Source: Candidatus Zambryskibacteria bacterium RIFOXYD1_FULL_40_13 (GTDB lineage Bacteria; Patescibacteriota; Minisyncoccia; Phycocordibacterales; DATDWN01). Taken from it: a stretch of 46,054 bases of DNA. Below the pieces are notes generated by a model. The model had not been told where the DNA came from. It searched no databases and was given only the letters and a program-made list of their open reading frames with translations. The DNA lies in the NCBI GenBank assembly GCA_001824295.1, contig MHWY01000002.1:27224-73277 (forward strand), given 5' to 3'. Of the stretch, positions 33,380 through 42,347 are shown in pieces; the stretch's first letter is position 1; the number at the start of each line of letters is the position of its first letter. Made by a program: the position numbers and the translations under genes.

Positions 33380-33406
33380 CAAAGCACTCCACAATGGAGT
33401 GTTTTG
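33380..33406 (+). terminator. Terminator after sigma-like regulator
   Basis: AAAGCACTCC-ACAA-TGGAGTGTTTTG. Confidence 0.8.
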
Positions 33407-33454
33407 ATTATCTAACATTCAAACAAATAGGGTGGTTTTTTTTATTTATTCAGA

Positions 33455-33460
33455 TATAAT
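33455..33460 (+). promoter_or_regulatory. -10 box of the 421-aa gene (leaderless)
   Basis: TATAAT, 6 nt before the ATG at 33467. Confidence 0.7.
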
Positions 33461-33466
33461 TGTATT

Positions 33467-34732
33467 ATGTTTGAATCATTTTTTGAGGTTTTTTCAAATA
33501 ACAACATCATTTTAGTATTAAAAATACTCTACTATATATTCTTTATCTTTATTCCTTTTGTACTAGCGGTATTTGTGTGGGATTTATGGATTGATTACAG
33601 ACAAGCACTATTTTTTGCAAAGCAGGAGTATTTGCTACTTGAAGTTAAGTTGCCTAAAGATATTTTTAAATCACCGAGAGCAATGGAGTTTTTTTTGAAC
33701 GGTTTGCACCAACCTTTTGGTGATGGTAACTGGTATTTAAAATGGTGGCAAGGTTCTACTCGCCCATGGTTTTCTCTAGAAGTTGTGTCTATCGATGGTG
33801 CTGTGCATTTTTATATATGGACGAGGAAGAGTTATAAAAACGCAATTGAATCAAATTTATATTCCCAGTATCCTGGGATAGAAATATTTACTGTTCCTGA
33901 CTATGTAAATCAAGTAAGTTTTGATCCTGAAACAACAGGTTTATTCGCTTGTGAATTTGGATTGACTAAACCCGATGTCTATCCGATAAAGACCTATGTT
34001 GACTATGGAATGGATAAGGATCAAAAGGAAGAGTATAAGATTGACCCACTGACTCCACTTATTGAATTCTTTGGATCAGTTGGAAGAGGTAATCAAATCT
34101 GGTTGCAAATTATTGTCAGATCTCACGCAAACGAAGACGCACAAAACAATCCTAATAAAGATGATCTTCGTTGGTCAAAAGCAGCGTCAGAAGAGATAAA
34201 GAAAATATTTGAAAAAACAAAACCCGAAAAGAAAGAAGCGGAAGATAAAGATAAAAAAGAAAACGGCAGACTTCCCACAAAAGGCGAGGTTGAAATAGTG
34301 GCGGCACTAGAAAGAAGTATTTCAAAAAAAGGATATGACGTTGGTATGAGGGCTATTTATATCGCGCCCAAGGATATATTTAGCAGTGGTAATATAGGAG
34401 CAATAATTGGAGGCATAACGCACTTTAACTCAAATGATCTAAATGGCTTTAAACCAAGCTTGGCTGGTTCTGCCTACGCTGCGCCAAGGTATGAGTTTTT
34501 TCCCTGGAAGTTATGGAAAAACAAAAATATAAATATTGAAAAAAGTGGTATGTTTGATGCGTACAAACGTAGGGCGTATTTTCATAGACCATATAAGGCA
34601 GTGAAGTATTTTATTCTAAACACCGAAGAATTAGCTACAGTTTATCATTTTATGGGTAGTGTATCGGCAACCCCAACATTTACTCGTATTGAGTCTAGAA
34701 AAGCTGAAGCGCCAGTTAACTTGCCTGTTTAA
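33467..34732 (+). CDS. CPR-type membrane-anchored protein, 421 aa, function unknown
   Basis: One N-terminal membrane helix (ILYYIFFIFIPFVLAVFVWDLW) is followed by a large soluble domain. It contains LLLEVKLPKDIFKSPRAMEFFLNGLHQ, WFSLEVVSIDGAVHFYIWTRK and YPGIEIFTVPDYV, a pattern I associate with conserved CPR proteins seen near type IV secretion-like ATPases. A lysine/glutamate-rich linker (KPEKKEAEDKDKKENG) precedes the C-terminal part. No such ATPase lies nearby. It is 5 bases from the second mltG and probably cotranscribed. Confidence 0.6.
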   Translation: MFESFFEVFSNNNIILVLKILYYIFFIFIPFVLAVFVWDLWIDYRQALFFAKQEYLLLEVKLPKDIFKSPRAMEFFLNGLHQPFGDGNWYLKWWQGSTRPWFSLEVVSIDGAVHFYIWTRKSYKNAIESNLYSQYPGIEIFTVPDYVNQVSFDPETTGLFACEFGLTKPDVYPIKTYVDYGMDKDQKEEYKIDPLTPLIEFFGSVGRGNQIWLQIIVRSHANEDAQNNPNKDDLRWSKAASEEIKKIFEKTKPEKKEAEDKDKKENGRLPTKGEVEIVAALERSISKKGYDVGMRAIYIAPKDIFSSGNIGAIIGGITHFNSNDLNGFKPSLAGSAYAAPRYEFFPWKLWKNKNINIEKSGMFDAYKRRAYFHRPYKAVKYFILNTEELATVYHFMGSVSATPTFTRIESRKAEAPVNLPV

Positions 34733-34737
34733 TCTAT

Positions 34738-35748
34738 ATGGAAGAAAACCAGAGATTCATTGAAAGGTGGTTGAAAGAGGTTCGCGATTATTTTCTTGCA
34801 CACAAAATAAATAAAAAAAAGGCAACTTTTGCATTCCTTATTGCCTTCTTTTTAGCACTCTCTTTATCGTTGTTGTTTTCTGCCCCAAAGAAGTTTCCTG
34901 TCGGCACTATTTTGAAAGTAAATTCTGGGCAATCACTTCAAACTATTACTCTGGATTTGCATGAAAAAAATATCATAAGGTCAAAGTTGTTTTTTCGCTC
35001 TCTTGTGATTTTGTTTGGGGGAGAAAAAAGGGTGATTGCTGGTGACTATTTGTTGGAAAAACGCGAGGGAACCTTTTCACTTGCCAGAAGATTGGTAAAT
35101 GGTAAGTTCCAAATTGATACGATTAAAATTACTATTCCAGAAGGTTGGAATGCTTTTCAAATAGCCGATTACTTAGAGAAAAACCTATTACTGTTTGATA
35201 AAGAAACCTTTCTTGATTTAGCAAAACCAAAAGAGGGGTATTTGTTTCCAGATACATACTTTGTTTCAAGGTCTGTTACTCCGGTGGAGATAATAAAGAT
35301 GCTTGAGGATAACTTTGAAAAGAGAGTTGAGTCAATCAGTCAAAGTTTTAGGAACTCAACAAAATCTGAAAAGCAAATAATTATAATGGCTTCAATACTG
35401 GAAGGAGAAGCGTTACCAAAAGATAGAAATGTTGTGGCAGGTATTCTTTGGAAGAGATTAGAAATGGGCATGCCACTTCAAGTTGATTCCACCTTCATGT
35501 ATGTCAATGGAAAAAATACCTACGAGTTGACACTTGATGATTTGAAGATTGATTCTCTATATAACACATACAAATACAAAGGTCTTCCACCGGGACCAAT
35601 AAACAACCCTGGTATTGAGGCAATGGTAAGCGCAATGAATCCAGTTAAAACAAAATATCTATATTTTTTGACAGAAAAAGATGGAACTATTCACTATGCT
35701 AGTACCTTTGAGGAGCACAAAAGAAACAAAGAGCTGTATCTGAAGTAA
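34738..35748 (+). CDS. mltG: MltG-type endolytic murein transglycosylase (copy 2)
   Basis: This is the full-length member: anchor (FAFLIAFFLALSLSLLF region, about residues 28-48), LysM-like domain (VGTILKVNSGQSLQTI) and YceG catalytic core. IIIMASILEGEALPKDRNVVAGILWKRL carries the catalytic Glu, and LQVDSTFMYV, YNTYKYKGLPPGPINNPGIEAM and YASTFEEHKRNKELY follow. Here GLPPGP is intact, unlike copy 1. 336 residues is the normal size, so this is the likelier housekeeping copy. Confidence 0.95.
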   Translation: MEENQRFIERWLKEVRDYFLAHKINKKKATFAFLIAFFLALSLSLLFSAPKKFPVGTILKVNSGQSLQTITLDLHEKNIIRSKLFFRSLVILFGGEKRVIAGDYLLEKREGTFSLARRLVNGKFQIDTIKITIPEGWNAFQIADYLEKNLLLFDKETFLDLAKPKEGYLFPDTYFVSRSVTPVEIIKMLEDNFEKRVESISQSFRNSTKSEKQIIIMASILEGEALPKDRNVVAGILWKRLEMGMPLQVDSTFMYVNGKNTYELTLDDLKIDSLYNTYKYKGLPPGPINNPGIEAMVSAMNPVKTKYLYFLTEKDGTIHYASTFEEHKRNKELYLK

Positions 35749-35773
35749 TTCTAGTCATTTCGGGAGATTGTGG

Positions 35774-35779
35774 TATAAA
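35774..35779 (+). promoter_or_regulatory. -10 box of mnmA (leaderless)
   Basis: TATAAA preceded by TGTGG (extended -10 style), 6 nt before the ATG at 35786. Excludes the ORF-track start at 35768. Confidence 0.65.
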
Positions 35780-35785
35780 TGTTTT

Positions 35786-36868
35786 ATGAACAAAAAGCCA
35801 AAGGTCTTTGTTGGAGTATCTGGTGGGGTTGATTCCTCGGTGGCTTTGGCTTTGCTAAAAAAAGATGGGTATGATGTAACTGGTGTCTTTCTTAAAGTTT
35901 GGCATCCGGATTTTCTGCCGTGCGAATGGAAAGAGGAGCGAAGAAGTGCCATGAGGGTCTGTGCAACAATGGAAGTACCCTTCATGACTATTGATTGTGA
36001 GACAGAGTATAAGAAGGATGTTGTTGACTATATGATTCGTGAGTATTCACTGGGTCGTGTTCCAAATCCCGATGTTTTTTGTAACAAATATGTAAAGTTT
36101 GGTGTTTTCCTAAAAAAAGCCTTGGAAATGGGTGCTGATTTTATTGCCACAGGTCACTATGCACAAAAATACGAACATACGAATAAATATGAGCTAAAAG
36201 AAGGAGTAGATAAGAATAAGGACCAGTCATATTTTCTATACACCCTAAATCAGGAACAGCTCCAAAAAGTCTTGTTTCCCATTGGTCACTTAACAAAACC
36301 AGAAGTGAGAAAGTTGGCACTGAAATTTAAGTTGCCAACAGCAACAAAAAAGGACAGTCAGGGTCTATGTTTTATTGGCAAAGTTGATATGAAAGATTTT
36401 CTTTCACATTACATTGAGATAAAGAGAGGTGATGTTTTGAACACAAAAAACGAAGTAATCGGGTATCACGACGGTGCAATGTTCTACACAATCGGACAGA
36501 GACACGGTTTCACTATTACGAGCAAGAGTAACGATGGGCCGAGGCTTTTCGTCATTTCTAAGGATTTAGAACAAAATACAATTAAGGTTGCTGATAAAGA
36601 AAGTGACGCTTCAGAGGTTTATTCAGTGAAAGAGTTATTCCTGCCCGAAATACACTTTATTTCTGACACTGACATAACTTTTCCATGCAAAATCAGTGCT
36701 CGCATTCGTTATAGGCAGGAGAAACAGGAGTGTACTCTTGAGAAAAAGACAGACGGTTTCCATATCCTATTTAACGAAAGTCAAAACGGAGTGCCGGTTG
36801 GTCAATCTGCCGTTCTCTATGATGGTGAGGTTTGTCTCGGGGGCGGAGTGATAGAAAAAACAAATTAA
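35786..36868 (+). CDS. mnmA: tRNA 2-thiouridine(34) synthase
   Basis: It adds sulfur to U34 of Lys, Glu and Gln tRNAs. The PP-loop SGGVDSSVAL binds ATP. The catalytic cysteines are in NPDVFCNKYVKFG and SQGLCFIGK, and GHYAQ and DQSYFLYTL are conserved substrate contacts. The C-terminal barrel domains are present. 360 residues from MNKKPKVFVG. No dedicated sulfur carrier gene is near; the membrane rhodanese at 23.8 kb is not an obvious partner. Confidence 0.95.
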   Translation: MNKKPKVFVGVSGGVDSSVALALLKKDGYDVTGVFLKVWHPDFLPCEWKEERRSAMRVCATMEVPFMTIDCETEYKKDVVDYMIREYSLGRVPNPDVFCNKYVKFGVFLKKALEMGADFIATGHYAQKYEHTNKYELKEGVDKNKDQSYFLYTLNQEQLQKVLFPIGHLTKPEVRKLALKFKLPTATKKDSQGLCFIGKVDMKDFLSHYIEIKRGDVLNTKNEVIGYHDGAMFYTIGQRHGFTITSKSNDGPRLFVISKDLEQNTIKVADKESDASEVYSVKELFLPEIHFISDTDITFPCKISARIRYRQEKQECTLEKKTDGFHILFNESQNGVPVGQSAVLYDGEVCLGGGVIEKTN

Positions 36869-36874
36869 GTATGA

Positions 36875-36880
36875 GATAAT
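36875..36880 (+). promoter_or_regulatory. -10 box of the ATP-cone nuclease gene (leaderless)
   Basis: GATAAT, 6 nt before the ATG at 36887. Confidence 0.55.
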
Positions 36881-36886
36881 TGCAGG

Positions 36887-37720
36887 ATGAGCAATGAACC
36901 AATATATGTTTTGAAGGCGAATGGAGACAGGGAGTTGTTTGATGTAAAGAAACTTGAATATTCGCTAAAGCGAGCGGGTGCATCAAGTCGATCAGCTGAG
37001 CAGACTATTTCTCACATAAAGGAAGGTTTGACTCCAGACATTACTACTCACCAAATATACCAGCACGCATTTGAGTTATTACATAAGGAAGAAAAACCAG
37101 TAGCCTTCAAGTATTCTTTGAAACGAGCCATTATGGAATTAGGGCCATCTGGTTTTCCCTTTGAGGATTTTGTCGCGGAGATTTTTAGAGCAAAGGGTTT
37201 TGAAGCAGAAACCGGAAAGATTATCCGCGGTTTCTGTGTTGAGCACGAGGTTGATGTCGTTGCGTGGAACGAGGAGAAACTTATCATGGTTGAGGCAAAA
37301 TTTCATAACGAGCTGGGTGTTAAGTCTGATTTGAAAATTGCACTATATGTTAAAGCTAGATTTGAGGATTTGTCCAAGATGACATATAAATATGGAAAAG
37401 AGAGAAAACTAGATGAGGGTTGGCTTGTGACAAATACAAAGTTTACTTCAACAGCAATAGAGTATGGATCATGCCAGGGCGGAATGAGAATGATTGGTTG
37501 GAACTATCCTCCAGTCGGGAATCTGCACGATATGATTATTGAAGCCAAACTCCATCCACTTACTTGCCTCACTACAATCAATGGACGAGAGAAGAAATTA
37601 TTTCTCGATAGGGGTGTTGTTTTATGTAAAACAATCCTAGATAATCCAGACCTACTATATGCGATTGGTCTAAACGATATTAAAGCCAGGAAGGTGACCG
37701 AAGAAATTCAATCCCTATAA
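36887..37720 (+). CDS. ATP-cone + PD-(D/E)XK nuclease-like protein
   Basis: Residues about 5-90 match an ATP-cone (YVLKANGDRELFDVKKLEYSLKRAGAS ... YSLKRAIMELGPSG), the nucleotide-sensing module of ribonucleotide reductases. The middle (FEDFVAEIFRAKGFEAETGKII ... EVDVVAWNEEKLIMVEAKFHN) has the E...D...ExK pattern of Mrr/Holliday-resolvase-like nucleases. The C-terminus (LLYAIGLNDIKARKVTEEI) may be a helix-hairpin-helix-like unit. Such fusions could cut DNA in response to nucleotide levels. Defence or repair are both possible; the substrate is unknown. Confidence 0.75.
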   Translation: MSNEPIYVLKANGDRELFDVKKLEYSLKRAGASSRSAEQTISHIKEGLTPDITTHQIYQHAFELLHKEEKPVAFKYSLKRAIMELGPSGFPFEDFVAEIFRAKGFEAETGKIIRGFCVEHEVDVVAWNEEKLIMVEAKFHNELGVKSDLKIALYVKARFEDLSKMTYKYGKERKLDEGWLVTNTKFTSTAIEYGSCQGGMRMIGWNYPPVGNLHDMIIEAKLHPLTCLTTINGREKKLFLDRGVVLCKTILDNPDLLYAIGLNDIKARKVTEEIQSL

Positions 37721-37742
37721 AGTAATATCGTTTATAAATTAT

Positions 37743-38351
37743 ATGCCACTTTCTCTTGAACAAAAATTTGAGAAAATGAAGTCTATTCGTGACAGGCTTC
37801 TATCTTTTAGGAAATCTCCTCTTTATAGGTATAGGGTAGAGAACAAATACTTTCCTGTAGTGGGTGAGGGGAGTCACAATGCACATATTATGTTTATTGG
37901 CGAAGCACCAGGAAAAACAGAGGCCGAAACAGCCAAGCCCTTTTGTGGTAGGTCGGGTAAGGTACTAGATGAGATGCTTGATTCTATCAAACTAGCGCGA
38001 AAAGATGTCTATGTAACAAATATAGTTAAGGATAGGCCACCTGAGAACCGTGATCCAACTCCAGAAGAGATTAAACTTTACTCACCGTTTCTTGATGAAC
38101 AAATAGATATAATCCAGCCCAAGGTTATTGCAACACTTGGTAGGTTTTCTATGGTTTACATTTTGGAACTTCTAAAATATAAAAATCCAATAAACTCTAT
38201 TAGTGAGATGCGTGGAAAGGAGCTTGTGTGTGAGGCTTCATTTGGTCAGGTAATTGTGGTACCCTTGTATCACCCAGCTGTTGCACTATATAACGGCAGT
38301 AACAAAGGGACACTACTAGATGATTTTAAAATATTAAAAAAATATGTCTAA
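37743..38351 (+). CDS. Uracil-DNA glycosylase, family 4-like, lacking Fe-S cysteines
   Basis: It removes uracil from DNA to start base-excision repair. MFIGEAPGKTEAETAKPFCGRSG and TNIVKDRPPENRDPTPEE are the family-4 motifs; HPAVALYNGS carries the C-terminal catalytic loop histidine. Typical family-4 enzymes hold a 4Fe-4S cluster with an N-terminal Cys-x2-Cys pair. Here the same region reads FRKSPLYRYRVENKYFPVV with no cysteine, so the cluster is probably lost. The gene overlaps pepF by 8 bases, indicating one transcript. Confidence 0.85.
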   Translation: MPLSLEQKFEKMKSIRDRLLSFRKSPLYRYRVENKYFPVVGEGSHNAHIMFIGEAPGKTEAETAKPFCGRSGKVLDEMLDSIKLARKDVYVTNIVKDRPPENRDPTPEEIKLYSPFLDEQIDIIQPKVIATLGRFSMVYILELLKYKNPINSISEMRGKELVCEASFGQVIVVPLYHPAVALYNGSNKGTLLDDFKILKKYV

Positions 38352-40125
38352 AAAAACGACAAATAAAATAAACACCGAATGGAACTTAAAACAACTATAC
38401 AAATCACCCGATGATTCACAGATAGAGAATGATTTGCTTTTTGCGGAGAAGGCCTACGAAGTTTTTGCTAAAAAATACAAGACAAATAGCAAATACATGA
38501 CAGAGGAGGCCAGTTTATTAAACGCTCTTCGTGACTATGAAAAAATATCAGATATTCCAGTTTCAAAGACTTACATGTATCTGCATTTAGCGCAGGACTT
38601 AGATTCAAAAAACGTAAAAGTTAGAGCGAAAATGAATCTCGTGTCACAGAGACTGCAAAAAATAGGAAATAGTGTTTTATTTTTTGAAGTAAATCTTTCA
38701 AAGATTTTACCAAAATATCAAAAGCTTTTTCTATGTAATAAAAAATTGTCCAAATATAACTATTTATTAAGGAAAACATTTGAAACTGGCAAATATGTTC
38801 TAACGGAACCAGAAGAAAAAATTTTGTCACTAAAATCACTTCCTTCGCGTAAGCTCTGGACAGATGCATTTAGTAAAATAATAAGCAAGCAGACAGTAAG
38901 ACATAATGGGAAAGATATACCTATATCAGAAGCCTCAGTAATAATAAGGGATTTAAAAACTCAAGCAGAAAGAAAGAAACTACATGATGCGGTTATGGAT
39001 AAGTACTGTGAGCTAAGCGAGATGGCAGAGAGTGAGCTTAATGCAATAGTAACTGACAAAAAAATTAACGACGAGCTAAGGGGTTACGATAAAGCATATG
39101 ATTCCACTATTCTAGGGTATGAGAATGATAGAAAAAGTGTTTTAAACTTGGTAAAAACTGTAACCGACAATTTTAATGTGGCTCACCGTTTTTATGCTAT
39201 TAAGGCTAGGATGCTAAAACTTAAGAATCTTAATTATTCAGACAGAGCTGTGCCGGTGGGAAAAACAAAGAGAAAAGTAACTTTCAGTGAATCAAGTGAT
39301 ATTCTACAAAAACTCTTTAGCTCAATTGACCCAAAGTTTGGTGAAATTCTTAAAGGTTATCTTGCAAACCGTCAGATTGATGCCTTCCCGAAGGTTGGTA
39401 AGAAGGGTGGAGCATACTGTTCATATGACCACAAAACACCAACTTTTGTTTTGCTCAATCACACCAATACATTTGAATCACTGTCTACTTTTGCTCACGA
39501 AATGGGTCATGCCATACACAGTGAATTTTCAAGGACCCAGCCTGCAATATATGAAAGCCATTCAACCTCAACAGCAGAAGTGGCCAGTACGTTATTTGAA
39601 TCATTCCTTTTCTATGACCAGTTTGAAAAGTTCTCAAAAGAAGAAAAGATAGTAGCTCTTCACGACAAAATCCAGGATGATGTCGCCACGATTTTCAGGC
39701 AAATTGCGTGCTTTAATTTTGAACTAGAGATGCACGAGACGATAAGAGAAAAAGGCAATATGACCAAAGAAGAGCTTGCTCTTTGCATGAATAAACACAT
39801 GAAAAACTATCTTGGTAGCAAGTTTAAGCTTGATGATAAAGATGGATACAGCTTTGTTGGATGGCCACATATAAGATATTTCTTTTATGTCTATTCCTAT
39901 GCTTTCGGCCAGTTAGCAAGCAAGGCACTCTACAAAAAATATCAGGAAGATAAAACATATATAGAAAAAATAAAAAAGTTTTTGTCACTTGGTGGTTCAA
40001 TGAGCCCGGAGGATATTTTCAAGTCTATTGGTGTTGATGTTCTCAAGCCAGATTTCTTCAAGAAGGGGATAGAGAGTATAGAAGAAGATGTAAAAATGTT
40101 AGAAAGATTGGTCGCTAGAAAATAA
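38344..40125 (+). CDS. pepF: Oligoendopeptidase F (peptidase M3)
   Basis: A zinc metallopeptidase that degrades short peptides in the cytoplasm. HEMGH (residues 385-389) is the HExxH zinc site, with the third ligand in the STAEVASTLFESF helix. The N-terminal helical lobe (EWNLKQLYKSPDDSQIEND) and C-terminal YFFYVYSYAFGQLAS are typical. 593 residues is normal. It may support amino-acid scavenging in a reduced, host-dependent cell. A long cruciform begins at its stop codon. Confidence 0.95.
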   Translation: MSKKTTNKINTEWNLKQLYKSPDDSQIENDLLFAEKAYEVFAKKYKTNSKYMTEEASLLNALRDYEKISDIPVSKTYMYLHLAQDLDSKNVKVRAKMNLVSQRLQKIGNSVLFFEVNLSKILPKYQKLFLCNKKLSKYNYLLRKTFETGKYVLTEPEEKILSLKSLPSRKLWTDAFSKIISKQTVRHNGKDIPISEASVIIRDLKTQAERKKLHDAVMDKYCELSEMAESELNAIVTDKKINDELRGYDKAYDSTILGYENDRKSVLNLVKTVTDNFNVAHRFYAIKARMLKLKNLNYSDRAVPVGKTKRKVTFSESSDILQKLFSSIDPKFGEILKGYLANRQIDAFPKVGKKGGAYCSYDHKTPTFVLLNHTNTFESLSTFAHEMGHAIHSEFSRTQPAIYESHSTSTAEVASTLFESFLFYDQFEKFSKEEKIVALHDKIQDDVATIFRQIACFNFELEMHETIREKGNMTKEELALCMNKHMKNYLGSKFKLDDKDGYSFVGWPHIRYFFYVYSYAFGQLASKALYKKYQEDKTYIEKIKKFLSLGGSMSPEDIFKSIGVDVLKPDFFKKGIESIEEDVKMLERLVARK

Positions 40126-40291
40126 AATCTCTTTCTCGTCATGTCTTTTGAGAGACCGCTCACTTTTCCAGCGAAAAGCTCGCTTGGTTCTCGGCCTGAA
40201 TCTGTCAAGAGCCCTCGTTTCACTCGGGTCATTGACAGAACCATGCTTCAGGCCTGCGAAGTCTCCCAAAAGACATAACTTCAACGAGATT
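40126..40291. repeat. Long multi-branched cruciform between pepF and alaS
   Basis: The outer arms ATGTCTTTTGAGAGAC (40141-40156) and GTCTCCCAAAAGACAT (40261-40276) pair at 15 of 16 positions. Inside are CCAGCGA/TCGCTTGG (40168-40186) and GGCCTGAA/TTCAGGCC (40193-40200/40247-40254) enclosing CTGTCAA/TTGACAG (40202-40208/40232-40238). AATCTC/GAGATT closes the outside. There is no ORF, and TTATATTTTAA follows. It could be a structured RNA, a palindromic mobile repeat or an elaborate terminator. Confidence 0.8.
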
Positions 40292-40403
40292 ATATTTTAA
40301 GACAGTTTTCTTGATTGACGAGAATAGTAAAATCGTACCAACGATTTATACGTGTCTTGGAAAGGTTTGTAATGAGCGGATTTTGTGTAATAATGTGGGT
40401 ATT

Positions 40404-42317
40404 ATGAATGAGGATATTATGACGGCAGATGAAATAAGGCAGAAATTTCTACAATTTTTTAAAGATAGGGGCCATGCGGTTATTCCTTCGGCTTCTCTCA
40501 TACCAGAAAACGACCCGACAACTTTATTTACTGCTTCTGGTATGCAACCAATGCTTCCTTATCTACTTGGTCAGGAACACCCAGCCGGTACTAGGGTTGC
40601 TGATTCACAGAAATCTTTTCGTACAGTTGATATTAATGAAGTTGGAGACAACCGTCACACAACCTTCTTTGAGATGCTTGGAAACTGGTCGCTCGGTGAT
40701 TATTTTAAAAAAGAACAAATTGAATGGATGTTTCAATTTTTAACTGACGAAATTAAAATTGATCCAAATAGGTTATATGTCACTGTTTTTACTGGGGACA
40801 AAAAAAATAACATCCCAAAAGATACAGAGGCAGCTGGCATTTGGAAAGAACTATTTGCTAAAAAAGGTATTAATGCAAAGGAAATTGAAATCGGAGGCGA
40901 AGAGAATGGATATAAGGTAGGAATGCAAGGTGGCCGTATCTTTTACTATGATGTAAAAAAGAACTGGTGGTCTCGTGCGGGCACCCCTGACAACATGCCT
41001 GCCGGTGAACCCGGTGGTTCAGATTCAGAAATGTTCTATGAGTTTACAGATATTGAACATGATAAAAAGTTTGGTGAATTATGTCATCCAAATTGTGATT
41101 GTGGTCGTTTTCTTGAAATTGGAAATAATGTATTTATGCAATACAAAAAGAACAGCGACGGAACATTTTCTATGTTACCAAAACATAATGTTGATTTTGG
41201 TGGAGGACTTGAACGAATGATCATGGCTGTTCAAAATTGTCATGATATTTTTGAAGTAAATCATAAATCAATATTAAGCCATATTGAAAAAGTTTCTGGT
41301 AAAAAATACGGGCAGAATTGTGATGACTTAAAAGCATTTAGAATTATTGCTGACCACATGAAAGCCTCGGTATTCTTGATAGCCGATGGAGTTATTCCTG
41401 GTAATACAGATAGGGGTTATTTTGTTCGGAGGTTAATACGTCGATCTGTGCGGTATGCAGATTTGTTGGGAATTAAGGTTAATACATTAGCTTATGTTGT
41501 GGAACCAATTACCAACATGTACAAAGATTGTTATCCAGAAGTTCATAATCAACTAGAAAGAATTATTGATATAGTTATTAAGGAAGAAATGGCTTTTAGA
41601 AAAACACTAATGAATGGTTTAAAAGAGTTTGAAAAAGTCATTAAAAAAGGAAACTTTGGGAGTGGTTCGGGTGAATATGTTTCTTCTGATGCTGTTTTTA
41701 ACCTAGTCACGACATATGGATTTCCTGTTGAGCTAGTTCAAGAGATTTCTGAGGAAAAGGGTTTAAGTATTGATTTGGAAACATTTCAAATGAAAATGGA
41801 CCTACATAAAGCCCGGTCCCGATCTGGTTCGGAGCAAAAATTTAAGGGTGGTTTGGGTGGAACAGGGGAGATGGAAACAAAATATCACACTGCTACACAT
41901 CTTCTAAGACAGGCACTTGAGGATGTCTTGGGAGAAAAGATAGTTCAAAAGGGAAGCAATATAAATGCAGAAAGACTAAGGTTTGACTTTGGCTTTGACA
42001 GAAAGATGACAGATGATGAGAAGAGAAAAGTTGAAAAGATTGTCAATGAAAAAATACTAGCTGGTTTTCCTGTTCAAAGAGTTGTTATGAAAAAAGAAGA
42101 AGCGGAAAAAACTGGAGCAGTACATGCGTTCGGAGACAAGTATGCTGATGAGGTAAGTGTGTATTTCGTTGGAGACTCTTTGGAGACTGCGTATTCAAAA
42201 GAGTTTTGTGGTGGGCCACATGTTGAGAACACAAACTTGCTTGGTAGGTTCAAAATAACCAAGGAGGAAGCAGTTTCGGCTGGAGTAAGGAGGATTAAAG
42301 CTGTGCTGGAGTCATAA
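40404..42317 (+). CDS. alaS: Alanyl-tRNA synthetase, short form without C-Ala domain
   Basis: It charges tRNA-Ala. The class II core (KFLQFFKDRGHAVIPSASLIPENDPTTLFTASGMQP, RTVDINEVGDNRHTTFFEMLGNWS, HNVDFGGGLERM) is complete. The editing domain has HTATHLL and CGGPHV with the zinc-binding His/Cys set. It stops after AVSAGVRRIKAVLES, so the coiled coil and C-Ala domain of full-length enzymes (about 870 residues) are missing. The start at 40404 (MNEDIMTADEIRQKF) follows TAATAAT by 9 nt; 40419 is an alternative. The cognate tRNA-Ala is also in this window. Confidence 0.93.
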   Translation: MNEDIMTADEIRQKFLQFFKDRGHAVIPSASLIPENDPTTLFTASGMQPMLPYLLGQEHPAGTRVADSQKSFRTVDINEVGDNRHTTFFEMLGNWSLGDYFKKEQIEWMFQFLTDEIKIDPNRLYVTVFTGDKKNNIPKDTEAAGIWKELFAKKGINAKEIEIGGEENGYKVGMQGGRIFYYDVKKNWWSRAGTPDNMPAGEPGGSDSEMFYEFTDIEHDKKFGELCHPNCDCGRFLEIGNNVFMQYKKNSDGTFSMLPKHNVDFGGGLERMIMAVQNCHDIFEVNHKSILSHIEKVSGKKYGQNCDDLKAFRIIADHMKASVFLIADGVIPGNTDRGYFVRRLIRRSVRYADLLGIKVNTLAYVVEPITNMYKDCYPEVHNQLERIIDIVIKEEMAFRKTLMNGLKEFEKVIKKGNFGSGSGEYVSSDAVFNLVTTYGFPVELVQEISEEKGLSIDLETFQMKMDLHKARSRSGSEQKFKGGLGGTGEMETKYHTATHLLRQALEDVLGEKIVQKGSNINAERLRFDFGFDRKMTDDEKRKVEKIVNEKILAGFPVQRVVMKKEEAEKTGAVHAFGDKYADEVSVYFVGDSLETAYSKEFCGGPHVENTNLLGRFKITKEEAVSAGVRRIKAVLES

Positions 42318-42335
42318 GACATGTGAATTTTGTGC

Positions 42336-42341
42336 TAAAAT
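42336..42341 (+). promoter_or_regulatory. -10 box of the PilM-like gene (leaderless)
   Basis: TAAAAT, 6 nt before the ATG at 42348. Confidence 0.55.
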
Positions 42342-42347
42342 ATATTT

